Positions 53,640 to 64,000 of a stretch of DNA of 64,000 nt are shown here, piece after piece. A program made the position numbers and the translations under genes. The notes below the pieces were generated by a model. It saw only the letters and a program-made list of their open reading frames with translations, searched no databases and had not been told where the DNA came from. The stretch covers positions 18,030,001 to 18,094,000 of the forward strand of contig NC_037090.1 of the NCBI RefSeq assembly GCF_002994745.2. Direction: 5' to 3'. The DNA is from Rosa chinensis. Its lineage: Eukaryota; Streptophyta; Magnoliopsida; Rosales; Rosaceae. How positions within the stretch are numbered: position 1 is the first letter of the stretch; each line of letters opens with the position of its first letter.

Positions 53640-54720
53640 GTGTCGAGTAGACATGAGCGTAAAGCTCGAGGATTGCCGGGAAGGCATGAGCGGAAGCTCG
53701 TGGGTTGCCGGGGAGGCATGAGCGGAAGCTCGGGGTGCCGGGAAGGCATGAGCGGGCAGCTCGTGAGCCGAAGCTAGTGGGTGTCGGGAAGGCATGAGCG
53801 GGCAGCTCGTGAGCGGAAGCTCGTGGGTGCCGAGAAGGCATGAGCGGAAGCTCGGGGTGCCGGGAAGGCATGAGCGGGCAGCTCGTGAGCGGAAGCTCGT
53901 GGGTGCCGGGAAGGCATGAGCGGAAGCTCGGGGTGCCGGGAAGGCATGAGCGGAAGCTCGGGGTGCCGGGAAGGCATGAGCGGGAAGCTCGTGAGCGGAA
54001 GCTCGTGGGTGCCAGGAAGGCATGAGCGGAAGCTCGTGGGTTGCCGGGGAGGCATGAGCGGAAGCTCGGGGTGCCGGGAAGGCATGAGTGGGCAGCTCAT
54101 GAGCGGAAGCTCGTGGGTGCCGGGAAGGCATGAGCGAAAGCTCGGGGTGCCGGGAAGGCATGAGCAGAAGCTCGGGGTGCCGGGAAGGCATGAGCGGGCA
54201 GCTCGTGAGCGGAAGCTCGTGGGTGCCGGGAAGGCATGAGCGGAAGCTCGGGGTGCCGGGAAGGCATGAGCGGAAAGCTCGGGGTGCCGGGAAGGCATGA
54301 GCGGAAAGCTCGGGGTGCCGGGAAGGCATGAGCGGGAAGCTCGTGAGCGGAAGCTCGTGGGTGCCGGGAAGGCATGAGCGGAAGCTCGGGGTGCCGGGAA
54401 GGCATGAGTTGAAAGCTCGGGGTGCCGGGAAGGCATGAGCGGAAGCTCAGGGTGCCGGGAAGGCATGAGCGGAAAGCTCGGGGTGCAGGGAAGGCATGAG
54501 CGGGAAGCTCGTGAACGGAAGCTCGTGGGTGCCGGGAAGGCATGAGCGGAAGCTCGTGGGTTACAGGGAAGGCATGAACGGAAGCTCGGGGTGCCGAGAA
54601 GGCATGAGCGGGAAACTCATGAGCGGAAGCTCGGGGGTGCCGCTGAGGCACGAGCGTGAGAGCTCGAGGATGCCGCTGAGGCTTTAACGGGTAGCTCGAA
54701 GGTGATGCCCTGAGGCATGA
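53640..54720 (-). repeat. 30-bp minisatellite in the LARD interior
   Basis: About 30 units of a 30-bp repeat with core GGGTGCCGGGAAGGCATGAG, plus longer units with an extra GTGAGCGGAAGCTCGTG block. Because 30 is a multiple of three, minus-strand frames stay open for up to about 230 codons and repeat the decapeptide MPSRHPELPL and related versions; 31-bp units shift the frame. No evidence that it is translated. Confidence 0.92.
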
Positions 54721-56590
54721 GCGTGACCGTTGCTAATTATGCTGGGCTGTATGTACAAGTCCCCGAAGTCCCCAGTCAAGGAGGGTGTGCTCGCGGGTTG
54801 ATACCAAAGCGTAGCTTTGTGCCGTATATCAAGCATAATTAGTGCGAGTGCGTCGTCCATCTAGAATTGGTTGGAGCGAACGCTTTTGCCCTTTCGGGTG
54901 GGCCCCTGCTAGGCCCTGCGAGGAGTCCCCCACTCCTGACTATAGACCTTCGGATGGTCGGAAAATTGTTTGATGAGGGGAGCTGCGCGGAGCAGAGGGT
55001 GTTGGGTAGCGAGCCCAATCTTAGGTACCCAAGCGTCGAGGTTAACTGCCGGATCAATGGCTGCCGTGGGCTGTGTTAACTAGTCCGTAGCTGTTTTCTC
55101 GAAGGAGAAAAGCTTGACTGCAATGCCGCGTAGCGGTCATTGTCATTATGAGGCGTTGCCTTACCGCTTGGCGGTTGAATGAAAAATGATAAACACATAG
55201 AGCAAGTAATAATATTTTGTTCGAGTGTCCCATGTTTATTTAATTGAGTTGCAATTAAAAAATAGAAGCATGGAATATGTGTATAGCATGTACTTGTAAT
55301 GTGGATGCTAATATCATTTTTTGCATTTTTTGTAGATATGTTAAAGGATCATTAAGATCGGTATGTGAAGCATGGCATATCTAGTATGTGAGATCTAGAA
55401 AGTGTTGCCAAATCTACGAGATGTTGTAGGCATGCTTAAAAGTTATGGAAGCATGTAAAGATATATCAAGTGTGATATTCTGTAGTCATGCTTAAAAGTA
55501 GTAAAAGCATGGCATGTGCATGGCACTAGCTCAATTTGAAGGAGCGTAAAAGATAAGAGGAAGGCACTTATCTTATGTCGATTTGAGGTTCATTGCTTGT
55601 GGTGGATAAAGTACTCCGATAATGTCCGTCAACTCGTAGTTGCAGTCGAATGCTTGATAGAAATAATTGAATTTCCTTAAGCCAAAATAGATGATTAATA
55701 TGTGGATTTGTAAAATCAATATAGATAATTTGTGTATGTACTTTGATAAAGTTGTAAGTAAAGTGTATACACAAATTCATAATTGATGACAAATAACCTG
55801 CATACATATCCATTTTGAATGTCAAATTTGTGTTTAACCGAACGCATTCGGTGCCATGATAATCGGAACATATTAATGACAGCATCAATTATGTGTAAAT
55901 GCACTAGTCATGTGGCAGTAGTGAGATAATGAATTTGATATAAATATCCCATGTGTACGTGTACATGTTCTTATCCACAAACCATATGTCCGAAACATCA
56001 CCCTTTTGTTGGCTTTTTAACTACCAAAAACTAAATGAATAGTGATGTGGTGGTGCGTAGCACATGTGCAGCACAGTGGCTTTGTTGGATGTGCACCTGT
56101 CATGGTCTCATGAAATAATGTGAAGATGGAGCATGCAAACTCAATATAATTTTCACTTGGACATATAGGCAAACTGATGTTGTCTATCGATGATGCTATG
56201 TGCAAAAAGATGTAAATAGGCATGGAGACAAGGACCTTAATTAAGCACCAGCATGTTCATACATAGACAAGCATGCATGGTCTTGAATTCAACACGTGAC
56301 ACATGTATATAGCATAATTATCAACATGCATTTAAGGATGAAAGGCATGTGGCCGACAGAGGCACAAGTTGGTCATAAAGGAAACATGCACACGTCGCTG
56401 TCGGTACAACCAAAGATAATGATTAAAGAAATAGACTTATCTGGCTGGTTGGTGCGTTTTCATGGATTTGAATCAGTTGAAAGGTAGTGGACTGTCAAGA
56501 GTGAAACGTCCAGCTTCGACAAGTTAACGAGGGAGCTTTTCCCGTCAAGCTTTGCCTTAGCTGGTTTCTGGGACCTGCATCCGCATCTGT
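54721..56590. other. LARD interior, non-coding
   Basis: AT-rich without long frames. A second copy of TATGTACAAGTCCCCGAAGT (first at 53112) lies at 54748, a duplicate of the LTR/polypurine junction. Confidence 0.6.
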
Positions 56591-57730
56591 TTGCGCTTAT
56601 TGTGAGTAGCGGAGGTTTGGGCAGCAGAGCCCTGGCCGATGGTGGCGGAGGTGTCCCAGCGGTGATGCTGGCTGGCGGAGCCGATCTCGTTGATGGACAC
56701 TTTCAGCGGAGTTTGAGTTCGGCGGAGTCTGCTGCTCAGCGGAAGAAGCTGCCCGCTGGTGGAGCTCTGGCGGAACTTAGTTGTCGGCATTTTGAATGCT
56801 AGGGGTCGCTGGTGGAAGACAACCGCTGGGTATTGCTAGCGGTCCACGTCGCCGCTGGACTCCCTGGTGCGTCTAGAGGATTTGGCAGAACTGTTCAGCG
56901 GAGATGAAGCTCGGCGGAGCGGAGCTATGCTAGCGGTTGAAAGTGGCGGTGTACAGTGTGGCGGAAGATTTTTCGGCGGAGGTTTCCTTTGCTGGTGATG
57001 GGAGCTAACAGTGCCGCCGGTGGCAGGTAGCTGGCGGAAGTCATAGCCGGAGCTAGGCTGGCGGAGAATGGTCGTTAGGCCTGCAGAGCCGCCGGTGGTG
57101 TTTAGCGGTGATTTAGCCGCTGGTTGTGGTTGGCGGCGAGGCCTGGCTGGCGGAGGCAGGATTGGTTAGCGGAGCACTCTTCAGCGGAGCGGAGCTATTT
57201 TGCCGGTGGTGCTGGTGCTTGACGAAGAGGATGATTGTTGATCGTGGGTCAATTTTAGTTTGTTTTGTGGCCGGCGGTGAAACTTGCTGGACTTGCCAGT
57301 AAAGCTTTGGCGGTGCCTAGCGGAGTTGTACCCGCTGAAGAAGTGTGGCGGAGCGGAGCTCTATGCTCACCTGTAGCTCGACGGAGATTCGATGCTAGCT
57401 CAGGGGCGGATCGAAGTTCGGCGGAAGACTCGGAGCTCAGCGGAGCCGGTTAATGGGTTGTCCGATGGAGTAGCTGTTGCTGGCGGTATTCTGCTAGCGG
57501 AGGCAGTTAGGTGGTGATGTCCTAGCGGTGGAGCGGTGATGATGGAGCTTTGGATCATCAACGGAGCATGAACGGCGGAACTGCTCAGCGGAGGAGAAGT
57601 TCGGCGGAGCTCGTTGATGGAGCTAGTGGGTTGTCCAGCGGAAGGGCTCGCTGGAGGAGGAAGCTTGGTGTTTGGAGCTCAGCGGAGGCGCTGGCCGTTG
57701 GTGTTGGCTATCGATCGAGAGAAGAAGCCT
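56591..57730. repeat. GCGGAGC-rich degenerate repeat region of the LARD leader
   Basis: GCGGAGCT, GGCGGAG, AGCGGAG and CGCTGG motifs recur dozens of times over 1.1 kb. It lies between the primer-binding site and the middle of the element, where leader or gag would be. Frames of 60-116 codons occur but none looks like gag. Confidence 0.6.
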
Positions 57731-58021
57731 GGGTGCCCAGAGAAGTTTTTCTGGGTGTCCAGAGAAGATTTGCCGCCAAGTTTTTTTTTTTTTTTTTTTT
57801 GAATAGTTCAGCGTTGACTTTTTCATTTCCAGCGTTGACCAAGTGTGACCAACACTTTGCCAGCGTTGACCAACCATCTCCGGCGTTGACCAAGGGTTGA
57901 CTTGGTAGATGGCACAAGTTGCCGCTAAGAATATCAATTATATGACTCAAGGAAAGAAATTATTTTGAGCTCGGTTAAGATGACTTAACTCAATGGTAAG
58001 TGACGAAGCCTTTGTGTTGGC

Positions 58022-58040
58022 TTCCCACAGACGGCGCCAA
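58022..58040 (-). other. LARD primer-binding site
   Basis: TTGGCGCCGTCTGTGGGAA on the minus strand directly after the LTR; identical to the Gypsy site at 51625-51643. Confidence 0.8.
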
Positions 58041-58545
58041 TGTTAATGCCTGGATCCGTTGGGGATCTAATTAACGTAAAGAATGAGAGAGAGAGAGAGA
58101 GATTGATACGAGATGTATAGTGGTTCGTTTCCCGCCTTAGCGGGAAACTACGTCCACTTGAAAGCTTATACTAGTGTGTTGAGCCTTGCGGCTCAAGTGC
58201 ATTACAAAGTGTGTAATGGAGTTGGATTGGAATTGTGTTTAAGTGGGAGGAGGCATTCCTTTTATAGGTGAAGGAAGCCATCTCCTTTACATGGCTTTCA
58301 ATGTGGGACAAGCAACAACTATTTCTAGTCTAGAAAGCCTATTTGTGAGGGCATGTTGACAAGGCCGGGAAGGTGGGTTCCCGGCGACAGATTTGCGACT
58401 TCCGGATACCGTAGCGTAGCTTGAACATAAGGCTACAAGATGCATGTCTCGGTTGGGCCTCACCATGGCTTGTGGGTGTCCCAAAGAGGGTGTTACTTAT
58501 GCTTGGTGATGTAGTAAATACTCCATATTGTTGGAGGTATGTACA
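58041..58545 (-). repeat. LARD 5' LTR
   Basis: TG...CA ends. TATA box CTATAAAAGG at 58267-58258. Confidence 0.9.
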
Positions 58546-58614
58546 CTAAACTATTGGCATTTACTACAAAAATAATATGGCAATTGCCTACATCTCTTGG
58601 AAAATAAAAAGACT

Positions 58615-59717
58615 TAATCAAAATTGCTAGTCTCTTGGCCTTTGAAGTCTTCCATCCTTAGAGCGAGATAGTCCTCTTGATCTTCTTGCTCCATGTAATT
58701 TGCTTCCCTTGCTTCACGATACATCTTGTACGCATTTGCAACATTCTAGGATGCTTTGCATGCTTTGGCCTAATGTCCGGACGCTCCACACCAAAGACAA
58801 GCATCATTATGGTCAGGCTCCCTCGATCGTGGTTCTTTAGTGGCGCATTGGGGACGACTATTCTCCTTGGTGACGCCACCACCATAGCCGAAGGCTTTTC
58901 CTCTCTCTCTCTTTACAGGTTGACCTCCCCGGTTCCGTGCACGCCTATCTTAGCGGTTACCTTCCTCTTTGGGGCGAGAATATGGACCAGAACGTCCAGA
59001 ATCATCCCTAGCTTTAGGGTTTCGCTCCTTGCGTCCTCCCTTGGGGGCGCGACTATAGTTAGACTCCGAAATAGACTTGGTTCTCACAGGTCTAGAGTTA
59101 TAGTTCTTCACAAGGATATTGTCGTGCTTTTCAGCTACGTTCCTGGCACCAATAAGCTCATGAAACCTTGTGATACGTCCTGCATTTACATCAATCCGAT
59201 AATTCTTGGAAATCATCAGTGCAGAGACGGGAAAGGTAGAGAGAGTCTTCTCGATCAACATCGTATCAGTGATGTTCTTGCTACAGAACTCCATCAAAGA
59301 CTTGATACAAAGGGCTTCCAAGTTGTAGTCAAGTATAGACTTAAAATCACAGAAGCGGAGGCTATGCCATCCCACTTCCAAATCAGGAAGCAGGGAGTCA
59401 CGAACGTTGGCAAATCGCTGCTCGAGTTCTGCCCATAGCTTTCTAGGGTCCTCTTCATTGACGTACTCATTCTGGAGCGCGTCATTGATGTGCCTTGTCA
59501 TGAGAATGATGGCTTTAGCTTGGTTTGCCTCAAAAGTAGCTCTGTTCGTTTCCAAAGCTGCAGCTTGTTGACAAGTAAGCACGTTCTGACTTGGCTCTTA
59601 GATCGTATCCAGGATCCCTTCAGCCTTAAGATGCTGGTACACATCATGGACCTATTTGTGGTATCCTGTGCCTGTTGTCTCTAGTGGAGCAAAGTTCAAT
59701 TTCTTCAAGTTACTCAT
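58615..59717 (-). pseudogene. Copia-2 gag
   Basis: Start MSNLKKLNFAPLETTG at 59717; stops at the KWVHDV position (about 59655) and near 59598. The frame is then open for 210 codons (59582-58950): NEYVNEEDPRKLWAELEQRF, WHSLRFCDFKSILDYNLEAL, LSTFPVSALMISKNYRIDVN. After a stop at 58950 the zinc knuckle is CLWCGASGH followed by a stop where Copia-1 has Trp. Ends TSNFD, stop at 58615. Homologous to Copia-1 gag throughout. Confidence 0.88.
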
Positions 59718-61877
59718 TCTGAAAAGAAAAGAAAAAAATTTAGGGTTAGCTTCAGAGCGAAAAGGCTACCACGAAAACAATAAAATTTCTGAGCGTAGTC
59801 GCTTCTAAGAAATTAAGGATTTCTGAGCATAGTCGCTTCCAAAAAATATGATTCCAAGAGGTATTAAATTAGATCGAAACAATGATGTGTTTGTGGTCGA
59901 TCATAACTTTTCAACAAACTCTAAGCTTGCAGGACTCTACAAGCTCCAAGCTTGGAGTGAGCACGAACTCTTACAGTTCGGCTATTGGTCTCCTCTATGA
60001 AGAAGAAGAAAGGGGGTAGAAGAAGGGAGGTTGCAAATCCCCGAGAAAAAGAAAAGAAATTAAAATTACGAAAGCAAAAGAGTTGAATAAAAGAAAAAAT
60101 ACCCTTTTTTTTGTTTCTCTCTCTTTGACTTTGAGCAAAAGTGTGAGCCTTCCTCTCTCTTTTTTTTTTTTTTTTTCTTCTTCTGTCTTTGACTGAGGGT
60201 AGGGCTGGGCACGGTCCCAGACCGACAGTGATTTTCCAGGGACCGGGACCGACAGTATAAATTTTGGCAGGGCTTGCAGTTTCAGATAACAGGGACCGGG
60301 CTAAACCGGATCGGTCCAAAACGGGCCGGTTTTGTCGGTTTTCCGGTCCTGTAAATCTTTGCAGCACTACTAGTGCATTTTGGCATTTTACTGCTTGACC
60401 TGCATCTGTTTAGGTAATTCTGCAAAGCACAACAAACACTCATAACTCACCATGGCAGCAGGATCCATTGATCTAATAAGCCTCAATATACACTGATCTT
60501 GATTCTTGAGCTGTTTCCAATTTAAAAGCTTCAACAAAACATAATCGAAATATAGAAAAAATCAAAAATCAATCAAGTGAATGACTGAAATCAACTAACC
60601 AAGCATTCAAGCTTGAAGCTCAAAATAGAGAGAGTCAGACTGTGGTGGGTACCTATGCAAGAGCGAGACTACGGCCGGAACTTGGAATAGTACGGTGAGA
60701 CTATGAGACCTGGACGGAAGAGTACGGTGAGTACCTGGATGGCTGAATTTGGGATCGATTTGCGATATAGGATTTCGGATTGTGGCCTACTAAGAGCTGA
60801 TGAGAAGCTGAGAACTGAGAAGACTGGATTTGCCATATAGGATATGGGCATGTGGCCGGAAGACTGGATTTCTGGTCTCCGCCTCTCTAGAACTCTCGAA
60901 CAGAGAGAGTGAGAGCTGAGAAGTGAGAACAGAGAGATAGAGGCGAAGAGCTGAGATGGAATATCGATTTGGGATTTTAGGTTTACTTACCAATCGCATG
61001 TGGTCAGGTCCATAGTAACACAATCGACTAAGAAAAATAACCTATAAATGGAAGACACGTACACAAGGTCAGGTCTTCCGGTCCACGCATTCACCACTAG
61101 TCAAGAACCGGGACTGGACCGGCATCACTTAGCACAAGGACTGAACCGGCCTGAAATCATCTATTTCAGTCTAAAACCTGACCCGAACTGGTCGGTCCGG
61201 ATTGGTTCCTTCGGGTATTTCTGTCTTTCGATCATTTATGCCCACCCCTAACTGAGGGTGTGGGCCGCAGACCTTCTTCTTTTTCCTTTCTTTTCTTTTC
61301 TTCTGACTTGGGCCGCTTCAGCCCCTTTTGCCTTCTTTTCTCCTTCTGGGTTTGACTGAAGATGCGTGGGCAGCAGGGCTATTTTTTTTCTTTGGGCTGC
61401 TCCTTCCTTTTCTTTTTTTTCTTCTTTTCTTTTCTGGCAATTGGTCGGGCCGCGTCTCCTTCTTTTTTCTTTCTCCTTGTGCTGGGCTAGACTAGTGTGG
61501 GGGTAGGCTGGGCTGGAACTGAAGACGTGCAGTGATCTGGGGGTCCCGGCAGTTCAAGGACATGCAGCGCTTCTGCAAGCCGGTCCTGCAACTTTCCAGC
61601 CGATTTTGGGCATTATTTTTCCGATTCCTGGATTCTAGATTTAGGGCGCCGTTTGTGATCAAATTTGATGACAAATGGCTATTTGGAAAGCTGTGAACGG
61701 GGAAAGAATGCGTTTTCTCTTCTGAGAGCCGGTTTGGTACTTTTCCAGCCGGTTCTGATGACTCCATCACATGTCTGGGCTCCTGGGATTAGGGGCTTCA
61801 AGATGTGTGGCGGGGGTTGATCGGATTTTAGGGCTACGAAATTAGGGTTTCAGGGTTAGGGCTTCGTACTGATAACG
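59718..61877 (-). other. Copia-2 leader
   Basis: 59760-60030 aligns with Copia-1 17440-17660 (CACTCCAAGxTTGGAGCTTG, GAAGCGACTATGCTCAGAA). Purine/pyrimidine tracts and the hAT insertion make up the rest. The primer-binding site is CGTTATCAGTACGAAG at 61877-61862. Confidence 0.75.
60200..61250. mobile_element. hAT element with perfect 8-bp target duplication
   Basis: ACTGAGGG at 60192-60199 and 61251-61258. Ends TAGGGCTGGGCACGGTCC and, in reverse, TAGGGGTGGGCATAAATG. Subterminal regions contain GACCGG/CCGGTC motifs in both directions. 1.05 kb without transposase. Confidence 0.88.
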
Positions 61878-62110
61878 TGTTTTAGTGAATCGATATTTGG
61901 GAGAGAATTTGTTGTGTTTTCATTGATAATAAGAATCTCTTTATATAAAAGATTACAAGTATAGAGATAGAGTTGTACATGGAAACATAATCGTACAATG
62001 ATTGAATATCTACAAATATCTTCGAGAATATCTCTAACATAAACTTTATTACAACTAGAGCAAGTAACCTAGAGTTTGGGCCAGACACATATTCTGGATT
62101 TACTTGAACA
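61878..62110 (-). repeat. Copia-2 5' LTR
   Basis: Minus strand TGTTCAAGTAAATC to CACTAAAACA. CCCAAACTCTAGGTTACTTG is shared with the Copia-1 LTR. TATA-like TTATATAAAG at about 61950-61939. Confidence 0.85.
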
Positions 62111-64000
62111 ACTTTAAATTAATCTTTTTCCAAAATTTAGGTTGAGCTATAACCCACTGCAACCCATGATAGCCACGGTCTTGCTCTCACACACACAAAA
62201 GACGCCATTGTGTTTCTGTTTCTACATATGTAAGCTTGGCATCTTCTTGGTAACAAAAGAAAAGAAGTGAGAAAAACCCAATATACAAATTAAACTTTTG
62301 AAAAGTACATAGCTAAATTAATGTTTTCATAAGCCAGAGGGCATAAACCCTAAATAAACTGATCGACTTGCAAAACTACTACCAAGTAGGAATATTTGCC
62401 AAATTATAAACCAAGCTGACATTGTTCTCGATTTGACACTTCAATATATTTGAAATATGATGATTTTCTCCTCTCAATTACTTGTAACTAGGAATGCCCT
62501 TATATCTAGCTAAAGGAGAGCAACCATTGCATTCATGTTGCTCTCCTTCAGAGTAACACTGTAGTACTGCTGCACAGAAGTAAAGAATTACACTATCAAT
62601 AAGAATGCAGCTGGCTATGTACTGTGTCTGTTTAAAGAGTTATTGGTGTAAGGTAATGGGCTTCTATCAAAGGCTCATTATACTAAAGTCAGTTAGGCTT
62701 AAGTATAAGCATTCACTTCTTGAATTAGCATATGAAGATAATAATCACAAATAGCATCAAATGTAAATTAAAACATCAATTCATACAACTTTGGCTGGGT
62801 CTTTCAACCCTAGACCCAACAAAGTACTACTTAGTACTCATCATAATCAAATTAAACATCAAAATATAATCTAGAGGAAAAATGATAGAGTTGGTTTAGT
62901 GGTGTGTCAGATGGTCCCCTAACTCACGTCTTGGTGGTGATGTCCTCTCTTTCTTTGTCTTGAAGATTTGATGATAAAAGATAGTTAAGCTTGAATTATT
63001 ATTATTATTTTATTTATTTATTTGTGAATAGCATACCACATTGAGTGCTTAGTTAATGTTCTCGATATGGAATCAGACTTTTAGTTTGAAGTTTTAAATT
63101 TCATTCAATTAAATAAAGTGTATGTGCAATCCAAGTACACTTCAATAAGTTTTACTTACTAGAGATTTCTTCTGGTTAGACCAAATACTGCTTAAACAGC
63201 TGTTTCTATTTTTAGTTTGTAAGCTAAGACTCTAGTGTATGTATTGCATTGGCATTGCTCTAGTAAGGTATGATTATTCAATGAATTTACCTACCATTTG
63301 ACAACCATTTTAAAATAAGGGCCGTTGCGCTTGTCCTCAACTCTTGATTAATGAAATTGTCAAATACATGGAGGGGGCATAGTGTTGAAACTCCAAATTA
63401 CAATCAGTGTCAAGAGCGCTCCTAAACAATGGCAGAAGCCTTGGTTACAACTATATATTCAAACATGCACTAACTAGCAAAAGTGCAACATCAACAACTC
63501 TATTTGCTTGAAAATAACGGTGACATATCATAAAGCTAATGCAATGCCATAAAACAGTTAATTCACCTTTCGCAGTATGCTGACGACCAAATATTAATCT
63601 GACGACATTTAATTTCATCCTACCACTTGGAGGTTGTTTTCACTTGATGAAGCCTCGCCATCTCACTAGGACAAACAAGGCACAAGAAGTACACAAACCG
63701 GCACAAGACCACATAGACCTAACCAAAATATGGTAAGTAATTATCGAAAGCAAGAAACAAATTCAAACTGAAAACTGCCAAATTCAAAGCATGGAATAAG
63801 CTTAGTAACGAAGCTCAGGCCCAAAATCCATCCATGGCAACAATTTGTTGCACCAGCCCACTAGCACAGCCCAACCCATCCCTTGCATCACATCACTGTC
63901 TTGCCGCCAACGCCACCATCGCTGCATCACCACCTCCAAACAGCCACCATCCAATTAAGTTGAAAATATAAGGACAGAATACACTTTTCTGGAAAATGGG
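62111..64000. other. AT-rich intergenic, no gene seen
   Basis: No open frame of note. A TTA/TTTA microsatellite lies near 62997-63025. The last 200 bases (from about 63800) are richer in CCA/CACC and could be part of a LINE 5' region on the minus strand, but this is only an impression. Confidence 0.4.

Larger units (their letters stand above)
52617..58545 (-). mobile_element. LARD-like non-autonomous LTR retrotransposon (5.9 kb), young
   Basis: LTRs at 52617-53119 (503 bp) and 58041-58545 (505 bp) differ by two substitutions and one GA unit. CTAAA at 52612-52616 and 58546-58550 is a perfect 5-bp target duplication, and the flanks rejoin as continuous Copia-2 sequence. The 4.9-kb interior has no gag, protease, reverse transcriptase or integrase. 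The primer-binding site equals that of the Tat Gypsy. Orientation minus, from primer-binding site and TATA box. Confidence 0.93.
52341..62110 (-). mobile_element. Copia-2: same family as Copia-1, truncated after gag and split by the LARD
   Basis: The minus strand shows a 5' LTR (62110-61878), primer-binding site, leader, gag, then sequence matching Copia-1 18780-19115 (52616-52341) after the LARD is removed. Pol and the 3' LTR are absent. An hAT element sits in the leader. The order of events readable from nesting is Copia-2 first, then hAT and LARD. Confidence 0.85.

Noticed and set aside
53628..54651. CRISPR array or structural protein gene
   Set aside because: The repeat is contiguous without unique spacers and lies inside a plant LTR element. 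The proline/histidine-rich ORFs follow from a 30-bp unit.
56602..57900. Series of plus-strand open frames as genes
   Set aside because: They arise from GCGGAGC-type repeats in the LARD leader and run against the element's direction.
52617..58545. Complete autonomous Gypsy element
   Set aside because: Despite perfect LTRs and a primer-binding site, no gag or pol motif is found in the interior on either strand.
58677..59438. 253-codon plus-strand open frame
   Set aside because: It is antisense to Copia-2 gag, whose minus-strand frame matches Copia-1 gag. It is a shadow.

Overview
This window looks like transposon-dense nuclear DNA of a dicot plant. It is AT-rich between elements, a cytochrome P450 gene carries GT-AG introns, and there are plant-type Copia and Gypsy elements, L1-like LINEs with DUF4283 ORF1, hAT, Mutator and Harbinger-type small elements, and long GA/CT microsatellites. 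Rosaceae is plausible because of the CYP79-type P450 and the general look of the repeats, but the species cannot be fixed from sequence alone.

Only one host gene appears potentially intact: a CYP79-family P450 on the minus strand (three exons, 38916 down to 30651, about 528 codons). Its second intron is about 6.6 kb and is filled with repeats (a TIR element, a cluster of direct and inverted repeats with an hAT-like insert and a small Mutator-type element, a LINE endonuclease remnant, a probable long solo LTR). A small hAT element lies about 150 bp upstream of its start codon.

Layout. 1-4.2 kb: a minus-strand LINE ORF1 fragment, an LTR-like stretch, an RNase H remnant and a Mutator-type MITE. 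4.5-16 kb: a fold-back MITE; two short LINE derivatives, one of them a two-unit composite, with perfect 16- and 17-bp target-site duplications; another fold-back; two Mutator-like elements that seem to carry host gene fragments. 16-23.5 kb: a solo Gypsy LTR and a full-length but broken Copia element (Copia-1) with 218-bp LTRs. 23.7-30.5 kb: a Pack-MULE carrying a TCP transcription-factor fragment, two Harbinger-like MITEs, and LINE pieces nested with an hAT element. 30.6-38.9 kb: the CYP79 gene. 39-43.2 kb: a nest of hAT copy, second hAT, and second TCP-carrying Pack-MULE. 43.2-52.2 kb: a decayed Tat-lineage Gypsy element on the minus strand with dual RNase H and an antisense extra ORF, truncated at its 3' side. 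52.3-62.1 kb: a minus-strand Copia (Copia-2), truncated after gag, split by a young pol-less LTR element (LARD-like, 5.9 kb, CTAAA target duplication) and carrying an hAT element in its leader. 62.1-64 kb: no recognisable gene.

The elements interact as layers. The LARD has the same primer-binding site and LTR termini as the Tat Gypsy next to it, so it was probably mobilised by that lineage. The short LINE derivatives keep both ends but no reverse transcriptase and must rely on full-length LINEs. The Pack-MULEs carry gene pieces between Mutator-type ends. All target-duplication statements come from direct comparison of bases in the window; family names rest on recognised protein motifs. Lineage, age and mobilisation are inference.
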